NCBI RefSeq assembly: GCF_014652375.1
Contig: NZ_BMYR01000002.1
Span: 310,001 to 374,000 of the forward strand
Length of the DNA: 64,000 nt
Direction: 5' to 3'
From: Alishewanella tabrizica
Lineage (GTDB): Bacteria > Pseudomonadota > Gammaproteobacteria > Enterobacterales > Alteromonadaceae
The notes under the pieces are model-generated. The model was not told the DNA's origin. It ran no database searches and saw only the letters and a list, made by a program, of their open reading frames with translations. A program made the translations under genes and the position numbers. Numbering within the stretch: the first letter of the stretch is position 1; each line of letters starts with the position of its first letter. Of this stretch, positions 1 to 8,753 are shown piece by piece.

Positions 1-131
1 GTAAAGGCCGTGTGCTGATCCGCAAATCAGGTACTGAGCCGTTAATTCGCGTAATGGTGGAAGGTGAAGACGAGGCGGAAGTGCGTGCCTACGCCGAGAA
101 AATTGCTGCTGCAGTAAAAATTGCCAGCTAA
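1..131 (+). CDS. glmM: Phosphoglucosamine mutase, C-terminal end (partial)
   Basis: This is the last 43 codons of the enzyme that converts glucosamine-6-phosphate to glucosamine-1-phosphate in the cytoplasm, on the way to UDP-GlcNAc, peptidoglycan and LPS. The gene is cut by the left edge of the window. The readable part contains the phosphate-binding loop of the family's last domain ([15 protein letters not shown]), followed by an Ala/Lys-rich final helix and a TAA stop at 129-131. The order glmM, tpiA, secG, tRNA-Leu is common in gammaproteobacteria and supports the call. A hairpin followed by a T run lies about 50 nt downstream and probably ends its transcript. Too little is present to judge the active-site serine loop. 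Confidence 0.93.
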   Translation, partial: KGRVLIRKSGTEPLIRVMVEGEDEAEVRAYAEKIAAAVKIAS

Positions 132-182
132 GCACAGGTGTTTCTACTAAGCCTATAATCATCGTCAACGAATAGCTAAAAT

Positions 183-203
183 GCCCGGTAAAACGGGCTT
201 TTT
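183..203 (+). terminator. Intrinsic terminator after glmM
   Basis: A 5-bp GC stem, GCCCG (183-187) paired with CGGGC (194-198), is followed directly by TTTTT. It lies between the glmM stop and tpiA on the coding strand. The stem is short but all G-C. Confidence 0.7.
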
Positions 204-303
204 AGTTAAAAAATGTGCAACTAACAGCCCGTGATTGCGAAAAGCTTGTTCTCTGCAGTAAGCTTGGTTACTATCAGCGCGGATGAGCAAAGGACAAAGC
301 CGA

Positions 304-1065
304 ATGTCGCGTAATTACTTGATTGCCGCAAATTGGAAAATGAACGGTTCCAACGCTTTAGTTAAGTCGATGTGTGCCGAGTTAACGCCTGTTTTAAGCC
401 AATTATCACCTGAGATTGCGGTGTTAATTTGTCCTCCTGCAACCTTGTTAACTGCCTTTACAGGGGTAAACGCCTTGGCTATTGGTGGGCAAGATGTGAG
501 TGCTGAGGGAGCAGGGGCTTATACCGGTCAGCTAAGTGCAGCCTTGTTGCTAGAAGCCGGAGCAACCTACGCCATAGTGGGGCATTCTGAGCGTCGTCAG
601 TATCAAGGCGAAACCGATGAGCTTGTCGCGGCTAAAGTTGCACAAGCAATTGCCGCGGGCTTAACTCCCGTGCTTTGTGTTGGTGAAACGCTAGCAGAGC
701 GGCAGCAAGAAAAAACACAACAGGTTATTGCGAAACAATTAATGGCGGTGTATGCTTCGCACCCCGAATTGCTGGTGAAATCAGTGATTGCTTATGAGCC
801 AATTTGGGCCATAGGAACGGGATTATCGGCGACACCAGAACAAGCCCAGGAAACGCATGCGTTTATCCGGGATACGCTAGCGCAGCTTAATCAAGATGCG
901 GCTGAGCAAGTAAGAATTTTATATGGCGGCAGTGTTAATGCAGAGAATTGCTCAGCACTTTTTACACAGCCAGACATAGATGGCGCTTTAGTGGGCGGTG
1001 CTAGCTTAAAGCCAGACGAGTTTGCTAAAATTTGCCTTAGTATTAAGATTGGCGCAAAGGAATAA
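304..1065 (+). CDS. tpiA: Triosephosphate isomerase
   Basis: This cytoplasmic glycolytic and gluconeogenic enzyme interconverts dihydroxyacetone phosphate and glyceraldehyde-3-phosphate. The protein is 253 residues long, the usual size. It shows the N-terminal AANWKMNG motif with catalytic Asn10 and Lys12, the catalytic His in VGHSERR, the catalytic Glu in AYEPIWAIGTG, and the phosphate-binding YGGSV and GALVGGASL loops near the C-terminus. An in-frame ATG exists at 283, but AAAGGA at 289-294 is 9 nt before the ATG at 304, and starting at 304 gives the family's normal N-terminus, so 304 is preferred. secG starts 2 nt after its stop, so the two are probably cotranscribed. Confidence 0.97.
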   Translation: MSRNYLIAANWKMNGSNALVKSMCAELTPVLSQLSPEIAVLICPPATLLTAFTGVNALAIGGQDVSAEGAGAYTGQLSAALLLEAGATYAIVGHSERRQYQGETDELVAAKVAQAIAAGLTPVLCVGETLAERQQEKTQQVIAKQLMAVYASHPELLVKSVIAYEPIWAIGTGLSATPEQAQETHAFIRDTLAQLNQDAAEQVRILYGGSVNAENCSALFTQPDIDGALVGGASLKPDEFAKICLSIKIGAKE

Positions 1066-1067
1066 AC

Positions 1068-1403
1068 ATGTACGAAATATTTGTTGTATTTTATTTATTG
1101 GTTTCTATCGCGCTGATTGTTTTAGTGTTAATCCAGCACGGTAAAGGTGCAAGCATGGGTGCCGCATTTGGCGCTGGTGCGTCTGGTACTGTATTTGGTT
1201 CAAGTGGTACAGGTAATTTTTTAACAAAAACAACCACCATTTTAGCTATTTTGTTTTTCATTTTAAGCATTGCCTTGGGTAACCTTACGGCAAAACAAAG
1301 CAAGCCTGATGATGGTTCAGATTTCTTTCAAACGGTTCCAGCGTTATCTGAACAGGCTCCGGCTAAAAAAGATGAAAAAAACGATATTCCAGTAGGAAAC
1401 TAA
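1068..1403 (+). CDS. secG: Preprotein translocase subunit SecG
   Basis: This is the small inner-membrane subunit of the SecYEG channel, which assists SecA-driven protein export. The protein has 111 residues, as in E. coli. It has a first membrane helix (roughly residues 3-22), the conserved Gly/Ala-rich loop QHGKGASMGAAFGAGASG, then FGSSGTGNFL, a second helix (about 52-72) and a charged cytoplasmic tail. Its ribosome site (AAAGGA) lies in the last codons of tpiA, which suggests translational coupling. A tRNA-Leu(GAG) gene follows 9 nt after the stop, matching the secG-leuU arrangement of E. coli, so the tRNA is probably processed from a secG-containing transcript. Confidence 0.96.
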   Translation: MYEIFVVFYLLVSIALIVLVLIQHGKGASMGAAFGAGASGTVFGSSGTGNFLTKTTTILAILFFILSIALGNLTAKQSKPDDGSDFFQTVPALSEQAPAKKDEKNDIPVGN

Positions 1404-1412
1404 GCTTTACAC

Positions 1413-1497
1413 GCCGAGGTGGTGAAATTGGTAGACACGCTATCTTGAGGGGGTAGTGTCTTCGGACGTGCGGGTTCAAGTCCCGCTCTCGGCACCA
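1413..1497 (+). tRNA. leuU: tRNA-Leu (anticodon GAG)
   Basis: The 85-nt gene has an acceptor stem GCCGAGG pairing with the strand before ACCA, a type II long variable arm, the T-loop GGTTCAAGTCC and an encoded CCA at 1495-1497. The anticodon arm reads CTATC-TTGAGGG-GGTAG, giving anticodon GAG, which reads CTC and CTT leucine codons. The sequence and location match E. coli leuU downstream of secG. Confidence 0.96.
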
Positions 1498-1515
1498 AAT
1501 AAAGCAAGCTGCGGC

Positions 1516-1544
1516 TTGCGCTATCAGAATAGGCACTATATAAT
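1516..1544 (+). promoter_or_regulatory. Sigma70-type promoter for tRNA-fMet
   Basis: TTGCGC (1516-1521) and a perfect TATAAT (1539-1544) are separated by 17 nt. The -10 element ends 16 nt before the mature tRNA-fMet 5' end and is followed by a GC-rich discriminator (GTGCGCC), a feature typical of stringently controlled stable-RNA promoters. The GCAAGC/GCTTGC hairpin at 1504-1519 overlaps the -35 element. Confidence 0.68.
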
Positions 1545-1560
1545 GTGCGCCAGTTACGGA

Positions 1561-1637
<77 letters not shown>

Positions 1638-1706
1638 AATTTGAAATGGTTTGTTATGGTGAATAAGCCCTAGGGCTCCTCTCTACAACCACAGGGCGAA
1701 GGTGTT

Positions 1707-1729
1707 AAATCCGGCTCCCGCAACCAAAT
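1707..1729 (+). repeat. Duplicated 3' fragment of tRNA-fMet
   Basis: These 23 bases are identical to 1618-1640, the T-arm 3' side, acceptor 3' strand, CCA and three flanking bases of the adjacent tRNA-fMet. The 15 bases before it (GCGAAGGTG then TT) still resemble the anticodon/variable region CCGAAGGTCGTCGGTT with deletions. No 5' half is present. It is best explained as a decayed tandem tRNA copy; a tRNA-type attachment-site scar is the alternative. Confidence 0.75.
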
Positions 1730-1776
1730 CAACAACCATTATGCATTGGCGATATGTGTAATGATTAGATGTACTT

Positions 1777-1800
1777 CGCCCCGCTTGTTCGGGGCGTTTT
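1777..1800 (+). terminator. Intrinsic terminator upstream of rimP
   Basis: A perfect 7-bp stem, CGCCCCG (1777-1783) and CGGGGCG (1790-1796), with a 6-nt loop is followed by TTTT. It sits between the tRNA-fMet gene and rimP, so it either ends the tRNA transcript or attenuates read-through into the nusA operon. Confidence 0.72.
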
Positions 1801-1873
1801 CGCATCTAGAGTCCGTGTTTTATGCAGTAATGGGCGCTTCGCCCATTTTTTATTTGTGTTTCGGAGGTCTTTT

Positions 1874-2329
1874 TTGGCTAGACAAGAACAGCAACTAACC
1901 GAGCTGCTGACACCGACTGTGGAAGCAGCCGGTTATCAATTGTGGGGTATTGAGTTGGTCCGTGCTGGCCGCCATACCACCCTGCGAATTTTTATCGATA
2001 AGGCAGACGGCATCACGGTAGATGATTGCGCGTTAATCAGTCGTGAAGTCAGCGCTTTGCTGGATGTTGAAGATCCTATCCCTAATGAATACACCTTAGA
2101 GGTGTCTTCACCTGGTATGGATCGCCCGTTATTTACCGAAGCACAATTTACCCAATATGTTGGTCAAAAAATCGAAGTGAAACTTACCGTTCCGCAAGAT
2201 GGCCGGCGCAAATTTAAAGGATTACTGACGTCGTTTGATGGCGACATGTTAGTAATTGAAGTGGATGGCAAACCCTGTAGTTTGCTTTTCGATAATATTG
2301 ATAAAGCAAACGTGGTGCCCGTTTTTTAA
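1874..2329 (+). CDS. rimP: Ribosome maturation factor RimP
   Basis: RimP assists late assembly of the 30S ribosomal subunit. No ATG fits. The TTG at 1874 is preceded by GGAGG at 1863-1867 with a 6-nt gap and gives a 151-residue protein beginning MARQEQQL, against about 150 in E. coli. The N-terminal alpha/beta domain has the conserved GIELVRAGRHTTLRIFID and LEVSSPGMDRPL segments. The C-terminal SH3-like domain follows from about residue 95 (GRRKFKGLLTSFDG). It is the first gene of the rimP-nusA-infB-rbfA-truB-rpsO-pnp series; nusA starts 34 nt downstream. Confidence 0.95.
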   Translation: MARQEQQLTELLTPTVEAAGYQLWGIELVRAGRHTTLRIFIDKADGITVDDCALISREVSALLDVEDPIPNEYTLEVSSPGMDRPLFTEAQFTQYVGQKIEVKLTVPQDGRRKFKGLLTSFDGDMLVIEVDGKPCSLLFDNIDKANVVPVF

Positions 2330-2363
2330 GGTAACCAGGTAGCGACAGAGTGAGGCATATACA

Positions 2364-3860
2364 ATGGCAAAAGAAATACTATTAGTTGTTGATGCAGTTT
2401 CGAATGAAAAATCTGTTCCTCGGGAAAAAATTTTCCAGGCATTAGAATTTGCATTAGCGGCCGCCACAAAAAAGAAAAATGAAGGCGATATCGAAGTTCG
2501 GGTAACGATTGATCGTAAAACCGGTTCATACGAAACATTCCGCCGTTGGGAAGTCATTGCTGATGATGCATTGATGGAACACCCGTACCGCGAAATGACC
2601 TTGTCAGCAGCGCAGTACGATGAGCCTTCTATTAAATTGGGTGATTATGTAGAAGAACAGATTGATTCTGTAGAATTCGATCGTATTACCACCCAAATGG
2701 CTAAACAAGTTATCGTGCAAAAAGTACGCGAAGCTGAACGCTCACAAGTGGTTGAAGCCTATATTGATCAAGTAGGTGAATTAGTCACTGGCGTGGTGAA
2801 AAAAGTCAATCGTGAAAGCATCATCGTTGATTTAGGGAACAATGCTGAAGCCATGTTGCCGCGCGAAGAGATGTTACCACGCGAAACTTATCGCCCAGGC
2901 GATCGTATTCGTGGCTTACTGTTTGATGTGAAACCTGAAGCGCGTGGCGCACAATTATTTTTAAGCCGGGCCAAGCCAGAGATGTTGCTGGAATTGTTCC
3001 GAATTGAAGTGCCAGAAATTGGCGAAGAAATGATCGAGCTGCGTGGTGCGGCACGGGATCCAGGTTCACGTGCCAAAATTGCTGTTAAAAGCAATGATCG
3101 TCGCATCGATCCGGTTGGTGCTTGTGTTGGTATGCGTGGTTCTCGCGTACAAGCCGTGTCGAACGAGTTAGGTGGCGAGCGAGTTGATATCGTGTTGTAT
3201 GATGATAATGATGCGCAATTTGTCATTAACGCCATGGCGCCGGCTGAAGTTGCCTCTATTATTGTGGATGAAGATACTCATTCAATGGATATCGCCGTAG
3301 AAGATTCTAACTTAGCGATGGCCATTGGTCGTAATGGTCAAAACGTTCGTTTAGCTAGCCAATTAACGGGCTGGGAACTAAACGTGATGTCTGTATCCAA
3401 TATGAAAAAGAAACATCAGGAAGAAACCGAGAAAGTGCGTCAAGTCTTTATGGATGCCCTGGAAATCGATGAAGATTTCGCTGATGTATTAGTAGAAGAA
3501 GGTTTCTCGACCTTAGAAGAAATTGCTTATGTTCCTGTAAGTGAACTGCTTTCAATTGATGGCTTAGATGAAGCCACTGTCGAAATTTTACGTGGTCGTG
3601 CAAAAGATGTCTTAACTACTCGGGCGTTAGCCAGTGAAGAATCGCTGGAAGATGCTAAGCCAACTGAACAATTGTTGGCATTAGAAGGTTTAGACACGCA
3701 CACCGCTTATGTGATTGCCAGCAAAGGGGTAACCACCCTGGATGACTTGGCCGAATTAGGTGTAGATGATTTGTTAGAAATTGCCCAAATGACCGAAGAT
3801 AAAGCGGCTGAGCTGATTATGGCTGCACGTAATATTGTTTGGTTTAATGAAAGTAACTAA
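2364..3860 (+). CDS. nusA: Transcription termination/antitermination factor NusA
   Basis: NusA binds RNA polymerase and nascent RNA, enhancing pausing, intrinsic termination and antitermination. The protein has 498 residues, the full gammaproteobacterial length. It has the N-terminal polymerase-binding domain (about 1-130), an S1 domain (about 135-200, [16 protein letters not shown]), two KH domains ([15 protein letters not shown] and [13 protein letters not shown]) and two C-terminal acidic helix-hairpin repeats (about 365-415 and 440-490). The second repeat set is characteristic of proteobacteria. GAGG precedes the ATG by about 9 nt. infB follows after 25 nt in the same operon. Confidence 0.98.
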   Translation: MAKEILLVVDAVSNEKSVPREKIFQALEFALAAATKKKNEGDIEVRVTIDRKTGSYETFRRWEVIADDALMEHPYREMTLSAAQYDEPSIKLGDYVEEQIDSVEFDRITTQMAKQVIVQKVREAERSQVVEAYIDQVGELVTGVVKKVNRESIIVDLGNNAEAMLPREEMLPRETYRPGDRIRGLLFDVKPEARGAQLFLSRAKPEMLLELFRIEVPEIGEEMIELRGAARDPGSRAKIAVKSNDRRIDPVGACVGMRGSRVQAVSNELGGERVDIVLYDDNDAQFVINAMAPAEVASIIVDEDTHSMDIAVEDSNLAMAIGRNGQNVRLASQLTGWELNVMSVSNMKKKHQEETEKVRQVFMDALEIDEDFADVLVEEGFSTLEEIAYVPVSELLSIDGLDEATVEILRGRAKDVLTTRALASEESLEDAKPTEQLLALEGLDTHTAYVIASKGVTTLDDLAELGVDDLLEIAQMTEDKAAELIMAARNIVWFNESN

Positions 3861-3885
3861 GTAGTCAACGGAGGTAACAACACAA

Positions 3886-6573
3886 ATGGCAGAAGTCACC
3901 ATAGAGAAATTGGCCAGTGATGTCGGTACAACTGTTGATCGGTTAGTGCAACAATTTGCTGATGCAGGTATTACCAAGGCACAAGGCCAATCGGTAACCG
4001 AAGAAGAGAAAAAAACGCTGCTGGATCATTTAAGTAAGCAGCACGGCGGTAAGGCTAACGAGCCTGCTAAATTAACCTTGGTTCGCAAAGAAAAAACTAC
4101 CTTGAGTGTTGCGGGTGGTGCTGGGCGTAATCGTGAAATTCAGGTTGAAGTGCGCAAGCAAAAAACCTTTATTAAAAAGCCTATGCTAGACGACGCCGCG
4201 TTAAAAGCGCAGGAAGAAGCGCGTTTAGCGGAAGAGAAAGCAAAAGCCCAAGCCGAAGCGGCCCGCTTAGAAGCCGAGCGCCAAGCGCGTGAAGCCGCGC
4301 AACTGAAAGCGAAAGAAGACGCTGAGCGTAAAGCGGCTGAAGCAAAAAAGCGCGATGAACAAAAGAGTGCGCAATTAGCTAAAGACGATCCGGAAGAAGC
4401 GGCGCGTCGTGCGGCAAAAGAAGAAGCACGCAAAGAAGCTGATCGTATTCGCCAACAGCAAGAAGCTGAAGCCTTACGTAAGCTTGAAGAAGAAGCTCGC
4501 AAACAGGCAGAAGAAGCTCGCCGGTTAGCGGAAGAAAATGGTGAGCGTTGGGCGCAGGAAGAAAAAGTTAAGCCTGCCGATACTGACGATTACCACTTGA
4601 CCAGCAACCAGTTCGCTAAGCAGGCTGAAGACGAAGTCGACGCCAAAGAAGAACGTGCAGGTCGTCGTGGTGTCGGTAAAAAAGCGCCTGTTGCCAAAGG
4701 CAAGAAAACTAAAGACGATGTGAACGATAAAGAAGCCTTTAATCGTGCTAATCGTCATGCCAAGAAAAAGAAAACGCCAACCAGTATGCAGCATGGCTTT
4801 AACAAGCCTGCACAACCAGTAGAGCGTGAAGTTAAAATTGGTGAAACCATCACTGTGGCTGAATTAGCCGCCAAAATGGCTGTTAAAGCCTCTGAAGTGA
4901 TTAAAGTGATGATGAAGATGGGGGCTATGGCCACCATCAACCAAGTTATTGATCAAGAAACTGCTGCTATCGTTTGTGAGGAAATGGGGCATAAATTTAC
5001 CCTGACCAAAGAAAACGAGTTAGAAGAAGCCGTAATGTCTGACCGTGAAGGTCAAGGTGAGCTAGAGTCTCGCGCACCGGTCGTGACGGTAATGGGTCAC
5101 GTTGACCATGGTAAAACGTCATTACTTGACTACATTCGTAAAGCGAAAGTGGCGGACGGCGAAGCCGGTGGTATTACGCAGCATATCGGTGCCTACCATG
5201 TAGAAACCGAGCGCGGTATGGTGACCTTCTTAGATACGCCAGGTCACGCAGCGTTTACGTCAATGCGGGCTCGTGGTGCGAAGGCAACCGATATCGTTAT
5301 TTTGGTGGTTGCGGCGGATGATGGTGTGATGCCACAAACTAAAGAAGCCATTCAACATGCGAAAGCTGGTAATGTGCCATTAGTGGTTGCGGTAAATAAA
5401 ATTGATAAGCCGTCGGCTGATCCGGATCGTGTGCGTAATGAATTATCGCAGTACGATGTTATTTCGGAAGAGTGGGGCGGTGATACCCAGTTTGTGCCAG
5501 TATCGGCCAAAACCGGGCAAGGTATTGACGATTTATTAGAAGCCATCTTAAACCAAGCCGAATTGTTAGAATTAAAAGCGGTTCATCAAGGTTTAGGCCG
5601 TGGTGTGGTGATCGAGTCACGCTTAGATAAAGGCCGTGGTCCCGTTGCGTCTATCCTGGTACAAGAAGGTACGTTAAAGCAGGGCGACATTGTACTTTGT
5701 GGCTTTGAATACGGCCGTGTCCGGGCAATGCGCGATGAGAACGGCAAAGAAGTGAAATCGGCTGGCCCATCTATTCCGGTAGAAATCTTAGGCTTGTCGG
5801 GTGTACCACAAGCGGGTGACGAAGTGACAGTGGTCAAAGATGAGCGTAAGGCCCGTGAAGTTGCGCTGTATCGTCAAGGTAAATTCCGTGATGTTAAATT
5901 GGCCCGTCAGCAGAAATCGAAACTAGAAAACATGTTCGCAAACATGGCTGAAGGTGACGTGTCTGAACTGAATATCGTGTTAAAAGCCGACGTACAAGGT
6001 TCGGTAGAAGCGATTACGGAGTCGTTGATGAAACTGTCAACGGATGAAGTAAAAGTGAAGATTGTTGGCTCAGGTGTCGGTGGTATTACTGAAACTGACG
6101 TGACCCTAGCGACAGCCTCTTCGGCAATCGTCATCGGCTTTAACGTACGTGCTGATGGCACGGCACGTAAATTAGTTGAAGATGAAGGCTTAGACTTACG
6201 TTATTACAGCATCATTTATGAGCTGTTAGACGAAGTTCGTGCGGCCATGACCGGTATGTTAGCGCCTGAGTTTAAACAACAGATCATTGGTTTGGCTCAG
6301 GTACGTGATGTGTTCCGTTCACCGAAGTTTGGCGCAATTGCTGGCTGTATGGTGACTGAAGGTATCATCAAACGTAATGCCCCTATCCGCGTATTGCGTG
6401 ATAACGTGGTGATTTACGAAGGTGAGCTGGAATCACTGCGTCGCTTTAAAGATGACGTGAGCGAAGTACGTAATGGCTTTGAGTGTGGTATCGGCGTGAA
6501 GAACTACAACGATGTGCGCGAAGGCGATCAGATTGAAGTATTCGAAACCATCCAGGTTGAGCGTACGCTATAA
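3886..6573 (+). CDS. infB: Translation initiation factor IF-2
   Basis: IF-2 is the GTPase that places initiator tRNA on the 30S subunit and promotes 50S joining. The protein has 895 residues. A small N-terminal IF2_N domain (1-50) is followed by a long Ala/Glu/Lys/Arg coiled-coil linker (about 95-230), a second IF2_N domain (about 310-365) and the G domain. In the G domain, G1 is GHVDHGKT at 404-411, then DTPGH and NKID. Domains II and III and the fMet-tRNA-binding C-terminal domain complete it. The highly charged linker is normal for the family. A hairpin at 6599-6619 and a palindromic element separate it from rbfA, so rbfA may have its own promoter. Confidence 0.98.
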   Translation: MAEVTIEKLASDVGTTVDRLVQQFADAGITKAQGQSVTEEEKKTLLDHLSKQHGGKANEPAKLTLVRKEKTTLSVAGGAGRNREIQVEVRKQKTFIKKPMLDDAALKAQEEARLAEEKAKAQAEAARLEAERQAREAAQLKAKEDAERKAAEAKKRDEQKSAQLAKDDPEEAARRAAKEEARKEADRIRQQQEAEALRKLEEEARKQAEEARRLAEENGERWAQEEKVKPADTDDYHLTSNQFAKQAEDEVDAKEERAGRRGVGKKAPVAKGKKTKDDVNDKEAFNRANRHAKKKKTPTSMQHGFNKPAQPVEREVKIGETITVAELAAKMAVKASEVIKVMMKMGAMATINQVIDQETAAIVCEEMGHKFTLTKENELEEAVMSDREGQGELESRAPVVTVMGHVDHGKTSLLDYIRKAKVADGEAGGITQHIGAYHVETERGMVTFLDTPGHAAFTSMRARGAKATDIVILVVAADDGVMPQTKEAIQHAKAGNVPLVVAVNKIDKPSADPDRVRNELSQYDVISEEWGGDTQFVPVSAKTGQGIDDLLEAILNQAELLELKAVHQGLGRGVVIESRLDKGRGPVASILVQEGTLKQGDIVLCGFEYGRVRAMRDENGKEVKSAGPSIPVEILGLSGVPQAGDEVTVVKDERKAREVALYRQGKFRDVKLARQQKSKLENMFANMAEGDVSELNIVLKADVQGSVEAITESLMKLSTDEVKVKIVGSGVGGITETDVTLATASSAIVIGFNVRADGTARKLVEDEGLDLRYYSIIYELLDEVRAAMTGMLAPEFKQQIIGLAQVRDVFRSPKFGAIAGCMVTEGIIKRNAPIRVLRDNVVIYEGELESLRRFKDDVSEVRNGFECGIGVKNYNDVREGDQIEVFETIQVERTL

Positions 6574-6598
6574 TTACTGATGTAACACATTAATTTAT

Positions 6599-6619
6599 CA
6601 GGGGCACATGTTGCCCCTG
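6599..6619 (+). terminator. Stem-loop after infB, probable terminator
   Basis: The perfect 8-bp stem CAGGGGCA (6599-6606) and TGCCCCTG (6612-6619) has a 5-nt loop and lies 25 nt after the infB stop. The following bases (TTGTGTTTA) are T-rich but interrupted, so termination may be partial. Confidence 0.55.
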
Positions 6620-6626
6620 TTGTGTT

Positions 6627-6790
6627 TATACTCTTCGTCTTTCAAGCTGCACGGGTGTTGGCTACGCTCGTGAACCCTAGTCACTTAGTACTGCTAAGCT
6701 CATAGGGCCTCACAATCGAAGCCGCCTAGGTGCAACGTGAAATCCATTGAGTAAATACTCTTGGTCTTTCAAGCTGTTCTTTAACAGCAA
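6627..6790. repeat. Imperfect palindromic intergenic element with repeated end
   Basis: The infB-rbfA gap carries an imperfect inverted repeat of about 125 bp. Its centre is CTTAG-TACTG-CTAAG. The left arm begins near 6627 (TCTTTCAAGCTGCAC) and its complement recurs in weakened form in the right arm (GTGCAACGTGAAATCC, ending about 6752). Both arms share CCCTA and GTGA segments. The left tip, TACTCT-CGTCTTTCAAGCTG at about 6628, is repeated with one mismatch in direct orientation just past the right arm, from about 6757. It contains no plausible gene. This resembles dispersed intergenic repeats of gammaproteobacteria; copy number cannot be judged from one window. Confidence 0.6.
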
Positions 6791-6831
6791 AGATTACGAG
6801 TAGACATGCAAAAAACTAGGATTGACAAAGT

Positions 6832-7254
6832 ATGGCTAAAGAATTTTCCCGGGTTGACCGGCTTTCACAACAAGTGAAAAAAGAAATGGCGGTGATTTTG
6901 CAGCGCGAGATAAAAGATCCTCGCTTGCACACCATGATTACGGTATCAGATGTTGAAGTATCACGCGATTTATCACACGCTAAGGTATTTGTGACCTTTT
7001 TAGGTATGGATAACGCTAAAGTTGAAGATAACTTAAAGATTTTAAACGATGCGGCAGGTTATGTGCGTAGCTTAATTGGTAAGCGGATCCAAACCCGCAT
7101 TGTGCCACATATCCGCTTTGCCTTTGACGAATCGTTAAACGAAGGGATCCGTATGGCCAGCTTGGTAGAAACAGTGCGCCGTGATGACGAGCGTCGTCGT
7201 AAAGAAGCTGGACAAGAAACCGATCGGCCAGAAAAAGGTGGAGAAGAGGAATAA
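6832..7254 (+). CDS. rbfA: 30S ribosome-binding factor RbfA
   Basis: RbfA is a small KH-fold protein that binds immature 30S subunits near the 5' end of 16S rRNA and is needed for cold-adapted ribosome maturation. The protein has 140 residues, close to E. coli's 133. It has the family signatures [18 protein letters not shown] at the N-terminus, IKDPRL, and [18 protein letters not shown]-like strands, then [14 protein letters not shown] and a charged tail. Its stop overlaps the truB start by one base (TAATG), so the two are translationally coupled. Ribosome-site complementarity is weak: AGGA lies about 14 nt upstream. Confidence 0.97.
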   Translation: MAKEFSRVDRLSQQVKKEMAVILQREIKDPRLHTMITVSDVEVSRDLSHAKVFVTFLGMDNAKVEDNLKILNDAAGYVRSLIGKRIQTRIVPHIRFAFDESLNEGIRMASLVETVRRDDERRRKEAGQETDRPEKGGEEE

Positions 7255-8180
7255 TGCGCGCCCGTAAAAACGCGCGGCAAGTGCATGGTATTTTGCTGCT
7301 GGATAAACCGTTAGAGGTTAGCAGCAACGGTATTTTGCAGCGCGTGCGTTGGTTGTATCAAGCCGCAAAAGCGGGGCATACTGGGGCATTGGATCCAATG
7401 GCATCGGGCTTACTGCCCATTTGTTTTGGTGAGGCAACCAAATTTAGTCAATTTTTGCTAGATACCGACAAAACATATCGAGTTACCGCTAAGTTTGGTG
7501 TGCGCACGAGTACCAGTGATGCGGAAGGTGAGGTGATTAGCGAAAAGCCTGTTAGCTTTAGTGATGTCGAACTGGAGCAGGCGATGCAGGCGTTGCGGGG
7601 CGATATCTTGCAAGTGCCTACCATGTTCTCAGCACTAAAGTATCAGGGACAGCCGTTATACAAATATGCGCGCCAAGGTATCGAAGTGCCGCGTGAAGCC
7701 AGGCCTATTAGTATTTTTCGCTTTGAGCTGATATCGCGTCAGCACGACAGTGCCGACTTTATTGTGCATTGTTCTAAAGGCACCTATATCCGCACCTTGA
7801 TTGATGATCTGGGTGAAGCCTTAGGTTGCGGTGCTCATGTGGCCAAATTGCATCGTACCCACGTAGGGCCTTTTAAAGCCGAACAAATGATCACGCCCGC
7901 CCAGTTAGAAGCATTAAATAGTGAGGCAAACTGGTCAGCGCTTGACGCTTTATTGCTGCCTATGGATGCCGGCTTAGTGGGTCTGCCAAGTCTTACCTTG
8001 GATGCCCAACAGCAAAAACACATTATGCATGGTCAATCGTGTAACGTAAATTTGCCGGATACAGCGAGTGTAAAATTGTACAGCGAAACGGCTCAATTGC
8101 TAGGGATTGGTGAAGTAATTAGCGGAGAGCTCCAAAGTCGCCGACTGGTTAATCTAGAACTGCTCAGTGCGTTTGAGTAG
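7254..8180 (+). CDS. truB: tRNA pseudouridine-55 synthase TruB
   Basis: TruB makes pseudouridine 55 in the T-loop of tRNAs. The protein has 308 residues. The catalytic aspartate is Asp47 in GHTGALDPMASG, and the family motifs LLLDKP, GEATKFSQFLLD, KYQGQPLYKYAR and the KGTYIRTLIDDLG segment are present. A C-terminal PUA-like region occupies about 245-308. It overlaps rbfA by one base. A predicted rpsO promoter begins 11 nt after its stop, so rpsO is probably served both by read-through and by its own start. Confidence 0.97.
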   Translation: MRARKNARQVHGILLLDKPLEVSSNGILQRVRWLYQAAKAGHTGALDPMASGLLPICFGEATKFSQFLLDTDKTYRVTAKFGVRTSTSDAEGEVISEKPVSFSDVELEQAMQALRGDILQVPTMFSALKYQGQPLYKYARQGIEVPREARPISIFRFELISRQHDSADFIVHCSKGTYIRTLIDDLGEALGCGAHVAKLHRTHVGPFKAEQMITPAQLEALNSEANWSALDALLLPMDAGLVGLPSLTLDAQQQKHIMHGQSCNVNLPDTASVKLYSETAQLLGIGEVISGELQSRRLVNLELLSAFE

Positions 8181-8190
8181 TTTAATCTGC

Positions 8191-8219
8191 TTGTATAAAT
8201 AGCGTGTGGCAGGTAAAAT
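8191..8219 (+). promoter_or_regulatory. Sigma70-type promoter for rpsO
   Basis: TTGTAT (8191-8196) and TAAAAT (8214-8219) are separated by 17 nt, placing a transcript start about 70 nt before the rpsO ATG. The leader contains GC-rich segments (8232-8258) that could form the S15-binding structure known to autoregulate E. coli rpsO; I did not fold it. Confidence 0.58.
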
Positions 8220-8295
8220 ATGCGCTGTTTTGCTGCCGCTGGATGAGTGATCGGCGGAAAGCGTATCTTAGTTCACTCACATTTGGAGAAATATC

Positions 8296-8565
8296 ATGGC
8301 TTTAAACGCTGCTGATAAGGCTAAAATTGTTGTTGATTTTGCTGTTAAGCAAGGCGACACCGGTTCACCAGAAGTTCAAGTTGCATTGTTAACTGCTTCT
8401 ATCAACCACTTGCAAGGTCACTTTGCAGAACACAAGCACGATTTCCACTCTCGTCGTGGCTTACTGCGCATGGTTAGCCAGCGTCGTAAATTGTTAGATT
8501 ATTTAAAAGGCAAAGATCAGACTCGCTACGCGACGCTGATTGAGCGTTTAGGTTTACGTCGCTAA
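8296..8565 (+). CDS. rpsO: 30S ribosomal protein S15 (uS15)
   Basis: S15 is a primary 16S rRNA-binding protein that organises the 30S platform. The protein has 89 residues, exactly the usual length. It shows [15 protein letters not shown], the [23 protein letters not shown] core helix and the LIERLGLRR end. GGAG lies 9 nt before the ATG. It has its own predicted promoter and is followed by a strong intrinsic terminator, so it can form a short independent transcript as in E. coli. Repression by S15 binding to its own leader is inferred from the family. Confidence 0.98.
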   Translation: MALNAADKAKIVVDFAVKQGDTGSPEVQVALLTASINHLQGHFAEHKHDFHSRRGLLRMVSQRRKLLDYLKGKDQTRYATLIERLGLRR

Positions 8566-8573
8566 GACGGAAC

Positions 8574-8603
8574 AAAAAAAGAGGCTTTCGAGCCTCTTTT
8601 TTT
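8574..8603 (+). terminator. Strong intrinsic terminator after rpsO
   Basis: GAGGCT (8581-8586), a TTCG tetraloop and AGCCTC (8591-8596) form the stem, flanked by a run of A on the left and seven T on the right that can extend it. It begins 8 nt after the rpsO stop. Confidence 0.92.
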
Positions 8604-8753
8604 ATGGGTTTTTACCGACAATTTCCTATAGTAATTTTTTTATGGCTGAGCCACGGAACTATCTTTTGTTCTAGGTTACAGAGTATACTGTTATCGTAAA
8701 TAAAACAGAGTAAGACATCGCAATTCGGCGATTAAAGCAAAGGAACATACCAC

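Noticed and set aside
4140-4502. Long open frame antisense to infB, and similar antisense frames opposite nusA, pnp, leuS and aceA
   Set aside because: They mirror codon bias of real genes, have low-complexity or unmatched products and no ribosome sites.
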